From: an uncultured Flavobacteriales bacterium | GTDB taxonomy: Bacteria; Bacteroidota; Bacteroidia; Flavobacteriales_G; Salibacteraceae | DNA length: 64,000 nucleotides | Assembly: GCA_905181855.1 (NCBI GenBank) | Contig: CAJIZE010000002.1 | Span: 58,043-122,042 of the forward strand | Reading direction: 5' to 3' | Shown here: piece after piece, positions 1 through 9,963 of the stretch | How the letters are laid out: each line of letters starts with the position of its first letter | How positions within the stretch are numbered: position 1 is the first letter of the stretch | Program-made: the position numbers and the translations under genes | Notes under the pieces: generated by a model | Seen by the model: the letters and a program-made list of their open reading frames with translations, nothing else | What the model was told of the DNA's origin: nothing | The model's database searches: none

Positions 1-1252
1 CGACGCTAAGGCTTATGCTATAGAAAATAGCTACATGGCAAAAAATGCTGTACGTGATGTTGAAATAGCAAAACGTAAAATAAAAGAAACCGCTGCCATT
101 GGTTTACCCCAGGTAAACGGAACAGTAGATTTTCAAAATTTTATCGAAATCCCAACCAGTCTGGTTCCCTCAAATGCGTTTAATCCAGCTGCTCCGGCAG
201 ATGAGTTTACTGCCTTGCAATTCGGAACCGACTACAACATTACAGCAGGTTTATCAGTATCACAATTAATTTTTGATGGTTCGTATATTGTTGCTTTACA
301 AGCAACAAGAACGTATTTAGAGTTATCTAAGAACGCCAAAGAAAAAACCGAAATAGAAATTGCGTCAGGCATTACCAGTACTTACGGAATGGTTTTAATT
401 GCTGAAAAAAACTTAACTATTTTGGAGGGCAACATCACCAACTTAGATAAGATGCTAAGCGATACCAAAGCACTATATGAAAATGGATTTGCTGAAGAGC
501 AAGATGTAGAGCAGTTACGTTTCAGTTTGGGGAATCTTAAAAACACCCAAAACGCAACAAAAAAGCAAATTGAAGTAGCTTACAACCTATTGAAATTTCA
601 AATGGGAATACCCATTGAAGATGAAATAACGTTAACCGACAACCTTGAAGTACTTCTTGGTGCTGCTGCTTTTGGCGAAGGTTTAGGTCAAGAGGTTAAT
701 GTGGAAAATCACATTGATTATAAAATGTCTTTAACAAGCTTAGTCAATCAAGAGCTGATGCTTAAAAACTCAAAAGCAGGTTTCTTACCATCGCTTTCCG
801 GTTTTTTCAACTACCAATCAAGCTATTTGGGCAACGACCTTGATTTTGCAAACAACTCCTGGTACCCAACAAGTTTGTGGGGCTTGTCATTAAAAGTTCC
901 CATCTTTTCAAGTTTAATGAAACACCAACAGGTGCAACAAAGCAGGCTTGAGCTCGAAAAAACACAAAACAATTTGGAGCTTACCAAATACAACTTAACA
1001 GTAGAAGCAATGAATGCTCAAATTGAATATACCAACAATGTAAACGCTATGAACCTTCAAAAAGAAAACGTTCGTTTGGCAGATAAAATAGCAAAGAACA
1101 CTGAAATTAAATTTGTTGAAGGTATGGCGTCGAGTTTAGAATTAACCCAAGCTCAAACCCAACAACTTTCAGCTCAAGGCGCCTATATAAGCGCCATGTT
1201 TAACGTAATAAATGCAAAAACTAAGCTTGAAAAAGCCTTAGGAACCAAATAA
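1..1252 (+). CDS. TolC-like outer membrane efflux protein (5' end outside window)
   Basis: Outer-membrane channel of a tripartite RND efflux system, exporting substrates handed over by the two proteins encoded downstream. The frame is already open at base 2 and reads DAKAYAIENS before the first internal ATG at 35, so the true start and signal peptide lie upstream of the window. The visible part, about 417 residues, has the layout of the outer membrane factor family: two homologous halves of long amphipathic helices (for example the Glu/Lys/Gln-rich stretches near 300-640 and 930-1240) alternating with short beta segments, including 'GLSVSQLIFDG' and 'GLSLKVPIFSS', the typical strand before each helical hairpin. 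It ends 11 bases before the membrane-fusion gene, so the three genes are probably one operon. Family is confident; substrate is unknown. Confidence 0.9.
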   Translation, partial: DAKAYAIENSYMAKNAVRDVEIAKRKIKETAAIGLPQVNGTVDFQNFIEIPTSLVPSNAFNPAAPADEFTALQFGTDYNITAGLSVSQLIFDGSYIVALQATRTYLELSKNAKEKTEIEIASGITSTYGMVLIAEKNLTILEGNITNLDKMLSDTKALYENGFAEEQDVEQLRFSLGNLKNTQNATKKQIEVAYNLLKFQMGIPIEDEITLTDNLEVLLGAAAFGEGLGQEVNVENHIDYKMSLTSLVNQELMLKNSKAGFLPSLSGFFNYQSSYLGNDLDFANNSWYPTSLWGLSLKVPIFSSLMKHQQVQQSRLELEKTQNNLELTKYNLTVEAMNAQIEYTNNVNAMNLQKENVRLADKIAKNTEIKFVEGMASSLELTQAQTQQLSAQGAYISAMFNVINAKTKLEKALGTK

Positions 1253-1263
1253 CAAATCAAAAA

Positions 1264-2400
1264 ATGAAAAATCTATTTTTAATATTATTAGTAATCGGAG
1301 TTGCATCATGTTCAACAGAAGTTGTAAACACCGATCGTTTGTCGCAGCTTAGTTCTGAAAAGGATTCCCTTATTAACTCTAAAAATGATATAACGGCAAA
1401 ACTTGCCGAAATCGAACTAGAATTAAGTAGCCTTGATACCAACAAAAAATTCACCTTGGTAAGAACTGAAAAACCAGAAGTAAAACGATTTGATCATTAC
1501 TTTACTGTTCATGGTATTGCCCAAACAGATCAAAACATAACTATAAATGCTCAGGCGCAAGGTCAAGTGGATGTTATAAAAGTTAAAGAAGGCGATAAGG
1601 TCTTTAAAGGCCAAACAATAGCAGTGCAAAATACTGACATATTAAAGAAAAACCTTAACGAACTAGAAACAAGGTTAAACCTAGCACAAACAGTTTTTGA
1701 AAGACAAGAAAAACTTTGGAAACAAAAGGTCGGTTCTGAAATGCAGTTTCTACAAGCAAAAAACAACCGTGATGCATTAAAAAACTCAATGCAAACATTG
1801 CAAGAGCAAATCGAAATGGCAAATATAATAGCGCCATTTGCAGGTATTGTTGACGAGGTTTTTGCTAAAGAAGGCGAATTACCAAATCCCGGTATTGGAA
1901 TCATTCGGTTAATCAACCTTGATAAGATGTACATAGAGGCTGATGTGTCAGAAAAAATGCTAAGCAAAATAAATGTTGGAGACAAAGTAAATGTTCGTTT
2001 TCCTTCAATCGATTATTACGTTGAGTCAACTATTAAAAGAATGGGAAATTTTATAAACCCAAACAACCGAACATTTAAAATGGTTGTCGACGTAACAAAC
2101 AATAACGGTAATTTAAAACCAAACCTTTTAGCAGAAATCGACGTTATTGATTTCACTGCTGATTCAGCAGTGGTAGTGCCTAGTAATTTATTGTTACAAG
2201 GCTCAGGAGGTAAAAATTATGTATTCGTAGCAACAAATAACAATGGGGTAGTTGAGGCTGTTAAAAAAGCAGTTGAAATTAAAATGTCATTTAAACAAGA
2301 ATCATTAATAGCTTCAGGAATTAAGGCCAATGACAACATTATTTCTAAAGGAGCAAGAAGCATCAAGGATGGAGAAACTATTGAAATTTCAAACAATTAA
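1264..2400 (+). CDS. RND efflux membrane fusion (periplasmic adaptor) lipoprotein
   Basis: Periplasmic adaptor linking the RND pump to the TolC-like channel. The N-terminus is a lipoprotein signal with the lipobox GVASC, acylated Cys at residue 16. A short Ser/Lys/Glu-rich coiled coil follows (about residues 25-58). Next come the first biotinyl-lipoyl half ('GQVDVIKVKEGDKVFKG'), an alpha-helical hairpin (about 120-180), the second lipoyl half ('IIAPFAGIVDEVFAKEGE') and beta-barrel/membrane-proximal domains to the end. Length 378 is normal for the HlyD/AcrA-type family. The gene starts 11 bases after the channel gene and stops 2 bases before the pump gene, so co-transcription is likely. The extra coiled coil just after the lipidated Cys is a mild peculiarity. 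Substrate cannot be told from the sequence. Confidence 0.93.
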   Translation: MKNLFLILLVIGVASCSTEVVNTDRLSQLSSEKDSLINSKNDITAKLAEIELELSSLDTNKKFTLVRTEKPEVKRFDHYFTVHGIAQTDQNITINAQAQGQVDVIKVKEGDKVFKGQTIAVQNTDILKKNLNELETRLNLAQTVFERQEKLWKQKVGSEMQFLQAKNNRDALKNSMQTLQEQIEMANIIAPFAGIVDEVFAKEGELPNPGIGIIRLINLDKMYIEADVSEKMLSKINVGDKVNVRFPSIDYYVESTIKRMGNFINPNNRTFKMVVDVTNNNGNLKPNLLAEIDVIDFTADSAVVVPSNLLLQGSGGKNYVFVATNNNGVVEAVKKAVEIKMSFKQESLIASGIKANDNIISKGARSIKDGETIEISNN

Positions 2401-2402
2401 TA

Positions 2403-5400
2403 ATGAAAAAAACGACCCAATTAAAGGAGTTTTTTCTCTCCTCCGCATCCATTAAAAACCGCACAACGGTTTTTGTGATTATTGCGCTGATTTTAATTAG
2501 TGGAATATCAAGCTATATTTCTATGCCCCGCGAAAGTTTTCCGGAGGTTGTTATTCCACAGATTTACATCGGCACACCCTATCCAGGCAACTCCGCTGCT
2601 GATATCGAAAAACTTATTACGCGTCCTTTAGAGAAAGAAATAAAAGGAATTACCGGTATTGATAAGATAACATCTACATCGGTACAAGGTTATTCAACAA
2701 TTTTTATTGAGTTCGATTTTAGTGTAAGTGTTGAAGAGGCTTTAAGAAAAGTAAAAGACAAAGTTGATGCAGCTAAATCAGACCCTGATTTCCCAACTGA
2801 TTTACCTGCAGATCCAAACATTTTTGAAATGAACATTTCAGAAATGGCTCCAGTATTAAATATCAATCTATCGGGCGACTACTCTATTGAGCAGCTTAAC
2901 GAATATGCTGAGTTTCTAGAAGATAAAATAGAAACGCTTCCCGAAATTACCGAAGTTGATATTCGAGGAGTACAAAAGAAAGAGATGAAAATTAATGTTG
3001 ACCTCATTAAAATGGAGTCTCTTGAAATTAGTTTTAACGACATCTCAAATGCTATTCGTTCTGAAAACATGTCAATTTCCGGTGGTGATATTATTTCCAA
3101 TGGAATACGCCGCACGGTAAGTGTTAATGGTGAGTTTCGAGATGTTGCAGACATTGAGGAAGTGATCGTTAAAATGCAAAAACAAGAGATTGTTTATTTA
3201 AAGGATATTGCTGAAGTTGTTTTTGAAGAAGAAGAAAAAAGAAGTTATGCACGTGAGTATGGCAAATCTGTGGTAATGGTTGACGTTAAAAAGCGTGCAG
3301 GTAAAAACTTGATTGATGCTTCTGATAAAATCAATGTAATCTTAGCTGATGCGAAGGCAAATTTATTTCCTTCTGATTTAACAGTAACCCTTACGAATGA
3401 CCAAAGTAAAAACACCAGAACAATGGTAAGTGAGCTGGAAAACTCCATCATTTTTGGAGTACTTCTAGTGGTATTGGTACTGCTGTTTTTCTTAGGTGTT
3501 AGAAACGCATTGTTTGTTGGAGTTGCTATTCCGCTAAGTATGTTCATGGCATTTATGATACTTAGCGCGATGGGTGTAACACTTAATATGATGGTGTTGT
3601 TCTCGTTAATCTTAGCACTTGGAATGTTGGTGGACAACGGAATTGTGGTCGTCGAGAACATTTACCGACTTATGGACGAAGGTTACGAGCCTTTTGATGC
3701 TGCAAAATACGGCGTTGGTGAGGTTGCTTGGCCAATTATATCATCAACTGCCACTACGTTAGCAGCATTTTTACCATTGGCATTTTGGCCAGGTATGATG
3801 GGGCAGTTTATGAAATTCTTACCTATAACACTTATCATTGTTTTAGGCTCTTCTTTGTTTGTTGCTTTAGTTGTAAACCCTGTATTAACAGCGCTTTACA
3901 TGAAAGTAAAAGAAGAGAAACCAAACTTGCGTAAACTGTTTACAAGCTCGTCAATTATTATGATTGTTGGTGTTTTGTTCTTAGTAATGGAAGTAACCTG
4001 GTTAGGTAACTTGATCATCATCTTTGGCGTTTTCGGTTTGTTAAACCATTTTATTTTAACACCAGCTACATCCTTTTTTAACGGTGTTTTATTGCCTTGG
4101 TTGGATGGCATTTACCATAAGTTTTTAAGCTTTGCATTACAAGGGTACTGGCCAATTGCGTTTTTATTTGGAACCTTTGGATTTTTAATATTTAGTGGTT
4201 TATTGATGGGCGTTTTCCCCCCAAAAGTTATTTTCTTTCCAGAAGGGCAACCGCAATACCTAAACATTTTTATTGAAGCACCCATTGGAACCGACATTGA
4301 AGAAACCAATGATATTACCAAGAAATTAGAGGCAAGAATATTTAACTATGTCAAAAAATTTGATGAGCAAGTTGTTGTTGACGGTAAAGAGCTTACTAAA
4401 AACTTTTTAGTTGAGTCTGTTATTGCACAGGTTGGAGAAGGAACTTCAGATCCATCTCAAGGAGCATCATTTAACAACACCCCTCACAAAGCGCGTATTA
4501 CAGTTTCGTTTGTTGAATTTAAATACCGCAGAGGCGAAAACACAAGCGATGTATTGGCAGAGGTAAGAAAACTTGTTCAAGGCATACCTGGCATTGAAGT
4601 AGTGGTAGACAAAAACCAAAACGGACCACCACAAGGTAAGCCTGTAAACATTGAAATATCAGGTGACGACTATGAAAATTTAATCGCTCAAGCAGAAAAA
4701 ATCAAGGGCTTTATTGAGAAAAATAACATTGGTGGAATTGAAGAGCTAAAGTTGGATGTGGAATTAGGAAAACCTGAAATGCCAATCACTCTTGATAGAA
4801 GAAAAGCAAGAAGGTTAAACCTGTCTACTTCTCAAATTGGGCAGCAATTAAGAACGTCACTTTTTGGATTGGAAGTTTCTACGTACAAAGAGGGTGAAGA
4901 CGACTACCCTATTATGTTGCGTTTAGCTGATGAGTATAGATACGATGAAGAAAGCCTAATGAGTCAAAGCATCACCTTTAGAGATCAAATGACAGGTAAA
5001 ATTAGACAAGTGCCTTTAAATGCTGTCGCTACCGCCGAAAAGCAATCAACCTTTAGCCAGGTAAAACGTAAAAATTTAAACAGAATTATTACCATTTCTT
5101 CAAATGTTTTGGATGGCTACAATGCCAATGAGGTAGTTGCTGAGATTAAAGAAACACTTAAGGATTTTGCTTTACCTGAAGAAAACACGTTGAATTTTAC
5201 AGGTCAGCAAGAGGAACAGGCAAAAGAGATGGCATTTTTAAGCTCTGCCTTAATGATTGCTATATTTATGATTTTCTTGATCTTGGTATCACAGTTTAAT
5301 TCAGCATCAACGCCTTTAATTATTGTACTTTCAGTAGTTTTTAGTTTAATTGGTGTGTTTATAGGGCTGGTTACTTTCCGCATGGATTTCATCGTTATTA

Positions 5401-5840
5401 TGACCATGATTGGTATTATTTCGTTAGCAGGAATCGTTGTAAATAATGCAATTGTATTGATTGACTACACCAAACTATTAATGGAGCGTCGTAAGGAAGA
5501 CCTAGGGTTAACTGAAGATCAAAATTTATCAGTTCCTGATGTAATTGATTGTTTGGTAAACGGCGGTAAAACACGTTTACGTCCGGTACTTTTAACGGCT
5601 ATTACAACCATATTAGGTTTGGTGCCTTTGGCAACTGGGTTTAATGTTGATTTTGTTGGTCTTTTAAACGACTACGATCCAAATATATTTATGGGTGGTG
5701 ACAACGTTATGTTTTGGGGGCCGATGAGCTGGACAGTAATCTTCGGGTTAACCTTTGCTACTTTTTTAACCTTGGTTATTGTACCAGTAATGCTTTATTT
5801 ACTTACTCGTTTTAAGTACAAGTATTTTAGTAAAGCTTAA
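2403..5840 (+). CDS. RND family inner-membrane efflux pump (AcrB/HAE-like)
   Basis: Proton-driven inner-membrane pump of the resistance-nodulation-division superfamily, third gene of the efflux operon. The 1145-residue protein has the expected plan: TM1 near residues 20-40, a first periplasmic porter loop (about 45-345), TM2-TM6 (about 350-500), an extra hydrophobic pair near 515-560, TM7 near 590, a second periplasmic loop (about 620-920) and TM8-TM12 to the end. The TM4 proton-relay segment reads GMLVDNGIVVVEN, so D411 is followed by N412 where AcrB has two aspartates; DN pairs occur in other RND branches. The segment LAGIVVNNAIVLIDY marks the matching helix in the second half. The start is ATG two bases after the adaptor stop. 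Drug, dye or lipid substrate cannot be assigned. Confidence 0.95.
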   Translation: MKKTTQLKEFFLSSASIKNRTTVFVIIALILISGISSYISMPRESFPEVVIPQIYIGTPYPGNSAADIEKLITRPLEKEIKGITGIDKITSTSVQGYSTIFIEFDFSVSVEEALRKVKDKVDAAKSDPDFPTDLPADPNIFEMNISEMAPVLNINLSGDYSIEQLNEYAEFLEDKIETLPEITEVDIRGVQKKEMKINVDLIKMESLEISFNDISNAIRSENMSISGGDIISNGIRRTVSVNGEFRDVADIEEVIVKMQKQEIVYLKDIAEVVFEEEEKRSYAREYGKSVVMVDVKKRAGKNLIDASDKINVILADAKANLFPSDLTVTLTNDQSKNTRTMVSELENSIIFGVLLVVLVLLFFLGVRNALFVGVAIPLSMFMAFMILSAMGVTLNMMVLFSLILALGMLVDNGIVVVENIYRLMDEGYEPFDAAKYGVGEVAWPIISSTATTLAAFLPLAFWPGMMGQFMKFLPITLIIVLGSSLFVALVVNPVLTALYMKVKEEKPNLRKLFTSSSIIMIVGVLFLVMEVTWLGNLIIIFGVFGLLNHFILTPATSFFNGVLLPWLDGIYHKFLSFALQGYWPIAFLFGTFGFLIFSGLLMGVFPPKVIFFPEGQPQYLNIFIEAPIGTDIEETNDITKKLEARIFNYVKKFDEQVVVDGKELTKNFLVESVIAQVGEGTSDPSQGASFNNTPHKARITVSFVEFKYRRGENTSDVLAEVRKLVQGIPGIEVVVDKNQNGPPQGKPVNIEISGDDYENLIAQAEKIKGFIEKNNIGGIEELKLDVELGKPEMPITLDRRKARRLNLSTSQIGQQLRTSLFGLEVSTYKEGEDDYPIMLRLADEYRYDEESLMSQSITFRDQMTGKIRQVPLNAVATAEKQSTFSQVKRKNLNRIITISSNVLDGYNANEVVAEIKETLKDFALPEENTLNFTGQQEEQAKEMAFLSSALMIAIFMIFLILVSQFNSASTPLIIVLSVVFSLIGVFIGLVTFRMDFIVIMTMIGIISLAGIVVNNAIVLIDYTKLLMERRKEDLGLTEDQNLSVPDVIDCLVNGGKTRLRPVLLTAITTILGLVPLATGFNVDFVGLLNDYDPNIFMGGDNVMFWGPMSWTVIFGLTFATFLTLVIVPVMLYLLTRFKYKYFSKA

Positions 5841-6083
5841 ACTTTGAATAAAATTATCAAGGAGTGCCACGCTGAGTTAATCTAAGTATGGTTCTTTTTG
5901 TTTTGCTCTTTCCCTGCAGGTAGTTTTAGCGCAATGATGGGAGGGGGATTTAATTTTGAAAAGGCATTGAAAAGAGTCAAGTTTGAGCTCGCTGTGCTTG
6001 TCGAGGCTCCATCATACTTCCTCGCAAAGCTAAATAACAAGATTATTTGGCTGTCGAGCGCAACCAATACACCAAACCACAAA

Positions 6084-6539
6084 TCAATCTAATTTCCTTT
6101 TCTCCTCAAAAAACTGCCTCAGAATTTTACCGCAAGGCTCAATTAAAACACCAGTGGATAGTTCCGTTTTTTTGTGAAGTATACTCTCGTCAACCATAGT
6201 AAAACCTCTTTTAGCATCAAAGGCACCGAAAATCACTCTTTTTGGGCGAGCCCAAGCCAAAGCACCGGCGCACATAACACAAGGCTCAAGTGTTACATAA
6301 AAGGCGCATTGATCAAGGTATTTTCCATTAATATAATTGGCAGCAGAAGTAATAGCCTGCATTTCTGCGTGAGCAGTAACATCGTTTAAGCGTTGTGTGT
6401 AATTGTGAGCACGTGCAATAATTTGCTTTTTGTAAACCACCACAACACCAACCGGAACCTCATCTTCAGCAAAAGCCTTTTGTGCTTCGCGTAAGGCTTG
6501 ATTCATAAAATACTCATCAGAAAAAGGTTCTATCTCCAT
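6084..6539 (-). CDS. tadA: tRNA adenosine(34) deaminase
   Basis: Deaminates A34 to inosine in the wobble position of tRNA-Arg(ACG), using one catalytic zinc. The zinc site is intact: the HAE motif in 'VTAHAEMQAI' (histidine ligand and catalytic glutamate) and the two cysteines of PCVMCAGAL. 'WARPKRVIFGAFDAKRG' and the C-terminal helix 'CGKILRQFFEEKRK' are typical of the TadA branch of the cytidine/deoxycytidylate deaminase fold. 151 residues is usual for the family. It converges on the efflux operon (gap 243 bases with no obvious gene) and is divergent from aspS. The start is an ATG at 6537-6539. Confidence 0.95.
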   Translation of the reverse strand: MEIEPFSDEYFMNQALREAQKAFAEDEVPVGVVVVYKKQIIARAHNYTQRLNDVTAHAEMQAITSAANYINGKYLDQCAFYVTLEPCVMCAGALAWARPKRVIFGAFDAKRGFTMVDESILHKKTELSTGVLIEPCGKILRQFFEEKRKLD

Positions 6540-6628
6540 AAAACAAAGAAAACATTTCTCTAATCAATACCTAGTCACCAAGGCCAACATTCGATGTGCT
6601 AAAAAATAAATACCCCAAGTCAAAATCT

Positions 6629-6636
6629 TACTTTTG
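6629..6636 (+). promoter_or_regulatory. Candidate -7 promoter box (TACTTTTG) for aspS
   Basis: TACTTTTG matches the Bacteroidota -7 consensus TAnnTTTG and ends 18 bases before the aspS ATG, giving a leader of roughly a dozen bases. No TTG -33 element is seen at the usual 17-23 base spacing, so this is a box match only. Confidence 0.55.
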
Positions 6637-6654
6637 CAGCCTTAAAACTTTACC

Positions 6655-8394
6655 ATGCTTAGAACACACACCTGCGGAGAATTAACTATAAACAGCATTA
6701 ATACTCAAGTAACTTTAAGTGGATGGGTTCAAAAAAGTAGAGATCTTGGCGGAATGACGTTTATTGATTTACGCGATCGTTATGGAATCACTCAGGTTGT
6801 TTTTAACATGGAAACCAACAGTGTGTTGTGCGAGCAAGCAAGAAAATTGGGCCGCGAATTTGTGGTTCAGATTAAAGGAAACGTAATTGAGCGAAGCAGC
6901 AAAAACCCGAAAATGCTTACTGGTGATATTGAGTTAGATGCTGCTGCATTGACCATTTTAAATGCATCAAAAACACCCCCTTTTACCATCGAAAACGAAA
7001 CCGATGGCGGCGAAGAAATCAGAATGAAATATAGGTACCTTGATTTAAGAAGAGAGCCTTTAAAAAAGAACATTGCGTTACGCCACAAACTAGGAATCGA
7101 AACCCGAAAATACTTAGATCAAGTAGGTTTTATGGAAATCGAAACGCCTTACTTGATAAAATCAACACCTGAAGGAGCGCGTGATTTTGTAGTGCCGAGC
7201 AGAATGAACGAAGGGCAGTTTTATGCTTTACCTCAATCGCCACAAACATTTAAGCAATTGCTTATGGTTGGTGGTTACGACAAGTATTTTCAAGTGGTTA
7301 GATGTTTTAGAGATGAAGATTTAAGAGCAGACCGTCAACCCGAATTTACACAGATTGATTGCGAAATGAGTTTTGTAGAGCAAGAGGATATTCTAAACAC
7401 TTTCGAAGGGTTGGTTAAAAATCTGTTTAAAGAAATTAAAGGCATTGAGCTAGATAATTTTCCACGTATGGATTATGCCGAAGCAATGGCAAAATACGGA
7501 TCTGATAAACCAGATATCCGTTTCGGAATGGAGTTTTGTGAATTAACAGAACTTGCGCAAGGCAAAGGATTTAAAGTATTTGATAGCGTTGAAGCCATTA
7601 TCGGAATAAACGCGAAAGGTTGTGCTAGCTACTCAAGAAAACAGCTCGATAAACTAACTGATTTTGTTCGAAAACCTCAAATTGGTGCCAATGGATTGGT
7701 GTATGTAAAATGCAACGACGATGGAACGTTTAAATCATCAGTAGATAAATTTTACAACCAAGAGCAGTTAGCCAATTGGGCAACTAAAGCAGGTGCCGAA
7801 AAAGGCGATTTACTGTTGGTATTAGCGGGAGGTTTAGACAAAACAAGAAAACAGTTAAACGAATTAAGACTCGAAATGGGAAACCAACTTGGGTTGCGAA
7901 AAAGCAATGAGTTTGCTCCTTTGTGGGTAGTTGATTTTCCGTTGTTGGAGTGGAACGAAGAATCAGAACGATTCCATGCCATGCACCATCCGTTTACGTC
8001 GCCTAAACCAGAAGATTTAAGCATGATTGACAACCAACCAGGTAAAGTAAGAGCCAATGCTTACGACATGGTTATGAATGGAGTAGAGTTGGGCGGTGGC
8101 TCAATTAGAATACACAACAAAGAGCTGCAAGCACGTATGTTTGAGTTACTCGGTTTTAGCGAGGAAGAAGCAAAAGATCAATTTGGTTTCTTGATGAATG
8201 CTTTTGAATACGGAGCGCCACCACACGGTGGAATTGCCTTTGGTTTTGACCGACTTTGTGCCATTTTTGGAGGACAAGAATCTATCAGAGATTTTATTGC
8301 TTTCCCAAAAAACAACTCAGGTCGTGACCTTATGATTGACTCACCATCAGTTATCAGTGAATTGCAACTTAAAGAATTAGGACTTAAAAAGTGA
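6655..8394 (+). CDS. aspS: Aspartate--tRNA ligase
   Basis: Class II aminoacyl-tRNA synthetase that charges tRNA-Asp. An N-terminal OB-fold anticodon-binding domain (about residues 1-110, '[20 protein letters not shown]') is followed by the catalytic core. Motif 2 is seen as '[18 protein letters not shown]' and motif 3 as '[13 protein letters not shown]'. The bacterial GAD-type insertion sits at about residues 280-400. Its length of 579 is the normal bacterial size. In this window only, the neighbourhood does not distinguish a discriminating from a non-discriminating (Asp/Asn) enzyme. The ATG at 6655 is favoured because the protein starts directly at the conserved '[10 protein letters not shown]' and a TAnnTTTG box lies just upstream. 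Confidence 0.98.
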   Translation: MLRTHTCGELTINSINTQVTLSGWVQKSRDLGGMTFIDLRDRYGITQVVFNMETNSVLCEQARKLGREFVVQIKGNVIERSSKNPKMLTGDIELDAAALTILNASKTPPFTIENETDGGEEIRMKYRYLDLRREPLKKNIALRHKLGIETRKYLDQVGFMEIETPYLIKSTPEGARDFVVPSRMNEGQFYALPQSPQTFKQLLMVGGYDKYFQVVRCFRDEDLRADRQPEFTQIDCEMSFVEQEDILNTFEGLVKNLFKEIKGIELDNFPRMDYAEAMAKYGSDKPDIRFGMEFCELTELAQGKGFKVFDSVEAIIGINAKGCASYSRKQLDKLTDFVRKPQIGANGLVYVKCNDDGTFKSSVDKFYNQEQLANWATKAGAEKGDLLLVLAGGLDKTRKQLNELRLEMGNQLGLRKSNEFAPLWVVDFPLLEWNEESERFHAMHHPFTSPKPEDLSMIDNQPGKVRANAYDMVMNGVELGGGSIRIHNKELQARMFELLGFSEEEAKDQFGFLMNAFEYGAPPHGGIAFGFDRLCAIFGGQESIRDFIAFPKNNSGRDLMIDSPSVISELQLKELGLKK

Positions 8395-8803
8395 AGGGTG
8401 AGGAGTATTGAAGTATTGCGCTTTTTACTGTTGCTCCATTCTCGGTTTTCTGTAATTGGTTAAAAAACGCCCGAACCTAGAGTATTGCGTTTTTAGGTTA
8501 CTGAAAAAAACATCATCAAGAATTTAATCTATTGTGGCTGAGGGGTTTAATTGAGACGATAGTCTAAATAGTTCCAACGTTTCGGGATTCTAGAAGCCTC
8601 GTAAACCACTCGCAATAGTCAAGCTTTTATTTATTCCTTAGCTTGAGATTGTTAACAAAATCGTAACAAGCATTGATAAATATAATCTGAGATTATTTGA
8701 TATTTAACTGTAAAAACACTTTCTGTTTTTTTAATTCAAAATCAGAAATAAAGAAATCATTTTCCAGCAATAAAAGTATATTACCGAAATTAAAACGAAT
8801 AAC
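8395..8803. other. Intergenic region, 409 bases
   Basis: Non-coding gap between aspS and the metB-type gene. It holds a possible terminator (8463-8494). The phrase AGTATTGCG followed by a T-rich run occurs twice, near 8411 and at 8481, the second inside that hairpin. The 3' half is AT-rich, as expected of a promoter region, but no good TAnnTTTG box was found before the ATG at 8804. No SAM-type riboswitch or tRNA was recognised. Confidence 0.5.
8463..8494 (+). terminator. Possible intrinsic terminator after aspS
   Basis: AAAAACGC (8463-8470) and GCGTTTTT (8487-8494) form a perfect 8-bp stem with a 16-base loop, ending in a T-run, 69 bases after the aspS stop. Only three pairs are G-C and the loop is large, so the strength is doubtful. 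Confidence 0.4.
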
Positions 8804-9943
8804 ATGAAATTTGGAACTAAAGCAATACATGGAGGCTTAAAGCCTGACCCAGCAACAGGCGCAATAATGACACCGATTTACCAAACATCAACCTACGTTC
8901 AGCGCTCGCCTGGCGATCATGATGGGTACCAATACTCCCGCACTCAAAACCCAACACGGCACGCTTTAGAAAAGAATTTAGCTGCCATCGAAAACGGAAA
9001 ACATGGGTTGTGTTTTGGCTCGGGTTTAGCCGCCATTGATGCGGTAATCAAACTTTTTAAGTCTGGTGATGAAATTATTTCTACCAATGATTTGTATGGC
9101 GGAACGTATCGAATGTTCACTAAAATTTTTGAAGGATTTGGCATAAAATTTAAGTTTGTTGATATGCAAAACATGGCAAATGTTGAAGCATCAATAACGG
9201 CAAAAACAAAACTAATTTGGGTTGAAACTCCAACCAACCCAATGTTGAATATTATTGATATAAAAGCAGCCGCCAAACTTGTAAAAAAGCACCATATTTT
9301 ACTGGGTGTTGATAATACGTTTGCATCGCCATACTTGCAAAATCCACTTGATATGGGAGCAGATATTGTAATGCATTCGGTTACCAAATATTTAGGTGGA
9401 CACTCTGATGTAGTAATGGGCGCTTTAATTGTAAACGACAATGCTTTAGCAGATCGCTTGTATTTCATTCAAAACTCTAGCGGAGCAGTATGTGGGCCAC
9501 AAGACAGCTTCTTGGTGTTGCGTGGTATTAAAACACTTCACCTTCGCATTCAAAGGCATTGTGAAAATGGTAGAGCGGTTGCGTATCATTTAAAGAACCA
9601 TCCAAAAGTTGAAAACGTTTATTGGCCAGGGTTTGAAACTCACCCAAACCACCATATTGCAAAAGAGCAAATGCGCGATTTTGGAGGTATGCTCTCTTTC
9701 ACCATAAAAGGATCTGATTTATTAGCCACTCAAAAAGTAGTAAGCTCCGTTAAATTATTTAGTTTGGCTGAGAGTCTTGGCGGTGTTGAGTCGTTAATTG
9801 GTCACCCAGCAAGTATGACACATGCGGCTATACCAAAAGCGGAGCGCGAAAAAAACGGATTAACAGATTCATTGATTAGGCTAAGTGTTGGTATTGAAGA
9901 TGTAGAAGATTTAATAGCTGATTTAGACCAAGCAATTGGCTAA
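8804..9943 (+). CDS. metB: Cystathionine gamma-synthase/lyase-type PLP enzyme
   Basis: PLP enzyme of the Cys/Met metabolism family, acting in trans-sulfuration (cystathionine gamma-synthase, or gamma-lyase). The protein starts 'MKFGTKAIHGG', has the PLP phosphate-binding phrase 'CFGSGLAAIDAV' and the tyrosine-containing 'YQYSRTQNPTR' of the neighbouring subunit's active site. The cofactor aspartate is in 'GVDNTFASPYLQNP', and the Schiff-base lysine in 'HSVTKYLGGHSD'. The C-terminal 'SLAESLGGVESLIGHPASM' and 'RLSVGIEDVEDLIADL' are diagnostic of the family. 379 residues is the usual length. Synthase and lyase cannot be separated with confidence by eye, so the gene symbol is provisional. It is followed 20 bases later by the M43 protease gene, which is probably unrelated functionally. 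Confidence 0.9.
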   Translation: MKFGTKAIHGGLKPDPATGAIMTPIYQTSTYVQRSPGDHDGYQYSRTQNPTRHALEKNLAAIENGKHGLCFGSGLAAIDAVIKLFKSGDEIISTNDLYGGTYRMFTKIFEGFGIKFKFVDMQNMANVEASITAKTKLIWVETPTNPMLNIIDIKAAAKLVKKHHILLGVDNTFASPYLQNPLDMGADIVMHSVTKYLGGHSDVVMGALIVNDNALADRLYFIQNSSGAVCGPQDSFLVLRGIKTLHLRIQRHCENGRAVAYHLKNHPKVENVYWPGFETHPNHHIAKEQMRDFGGMLSFTIKGSDLLATQKVVSSVKLFSLAESLGGVESLIGHPASMTHAAIPKAEREKNGLTDSLIRLSVGIEDVEDLIADLDQAIG

Positions 9944-9963
9944 ATGTTGGCAGGGCTGCAAAA

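Noticed and set aside
5898..6092. Open frame of 64 codons between the efflux pump and tadA, with an opposing 66-codon frame
   Set aside because: Both frames overlap each other and the tadA end, have no recognisable domain and no promoter box; the 243-base gap looks non-coding.
8395..8803. Possible SAM riboswitch before the metB-type gene
   Set aside because: No conserved helices or core sequences of known SAM riboswitch classes were seen.
8944..9468. 174-codon antisense frame inside the metB-type gene
   Set aside because: It lies wholly within a confidently identified gene and its residue make-up is that of a complementary-strand shadow.
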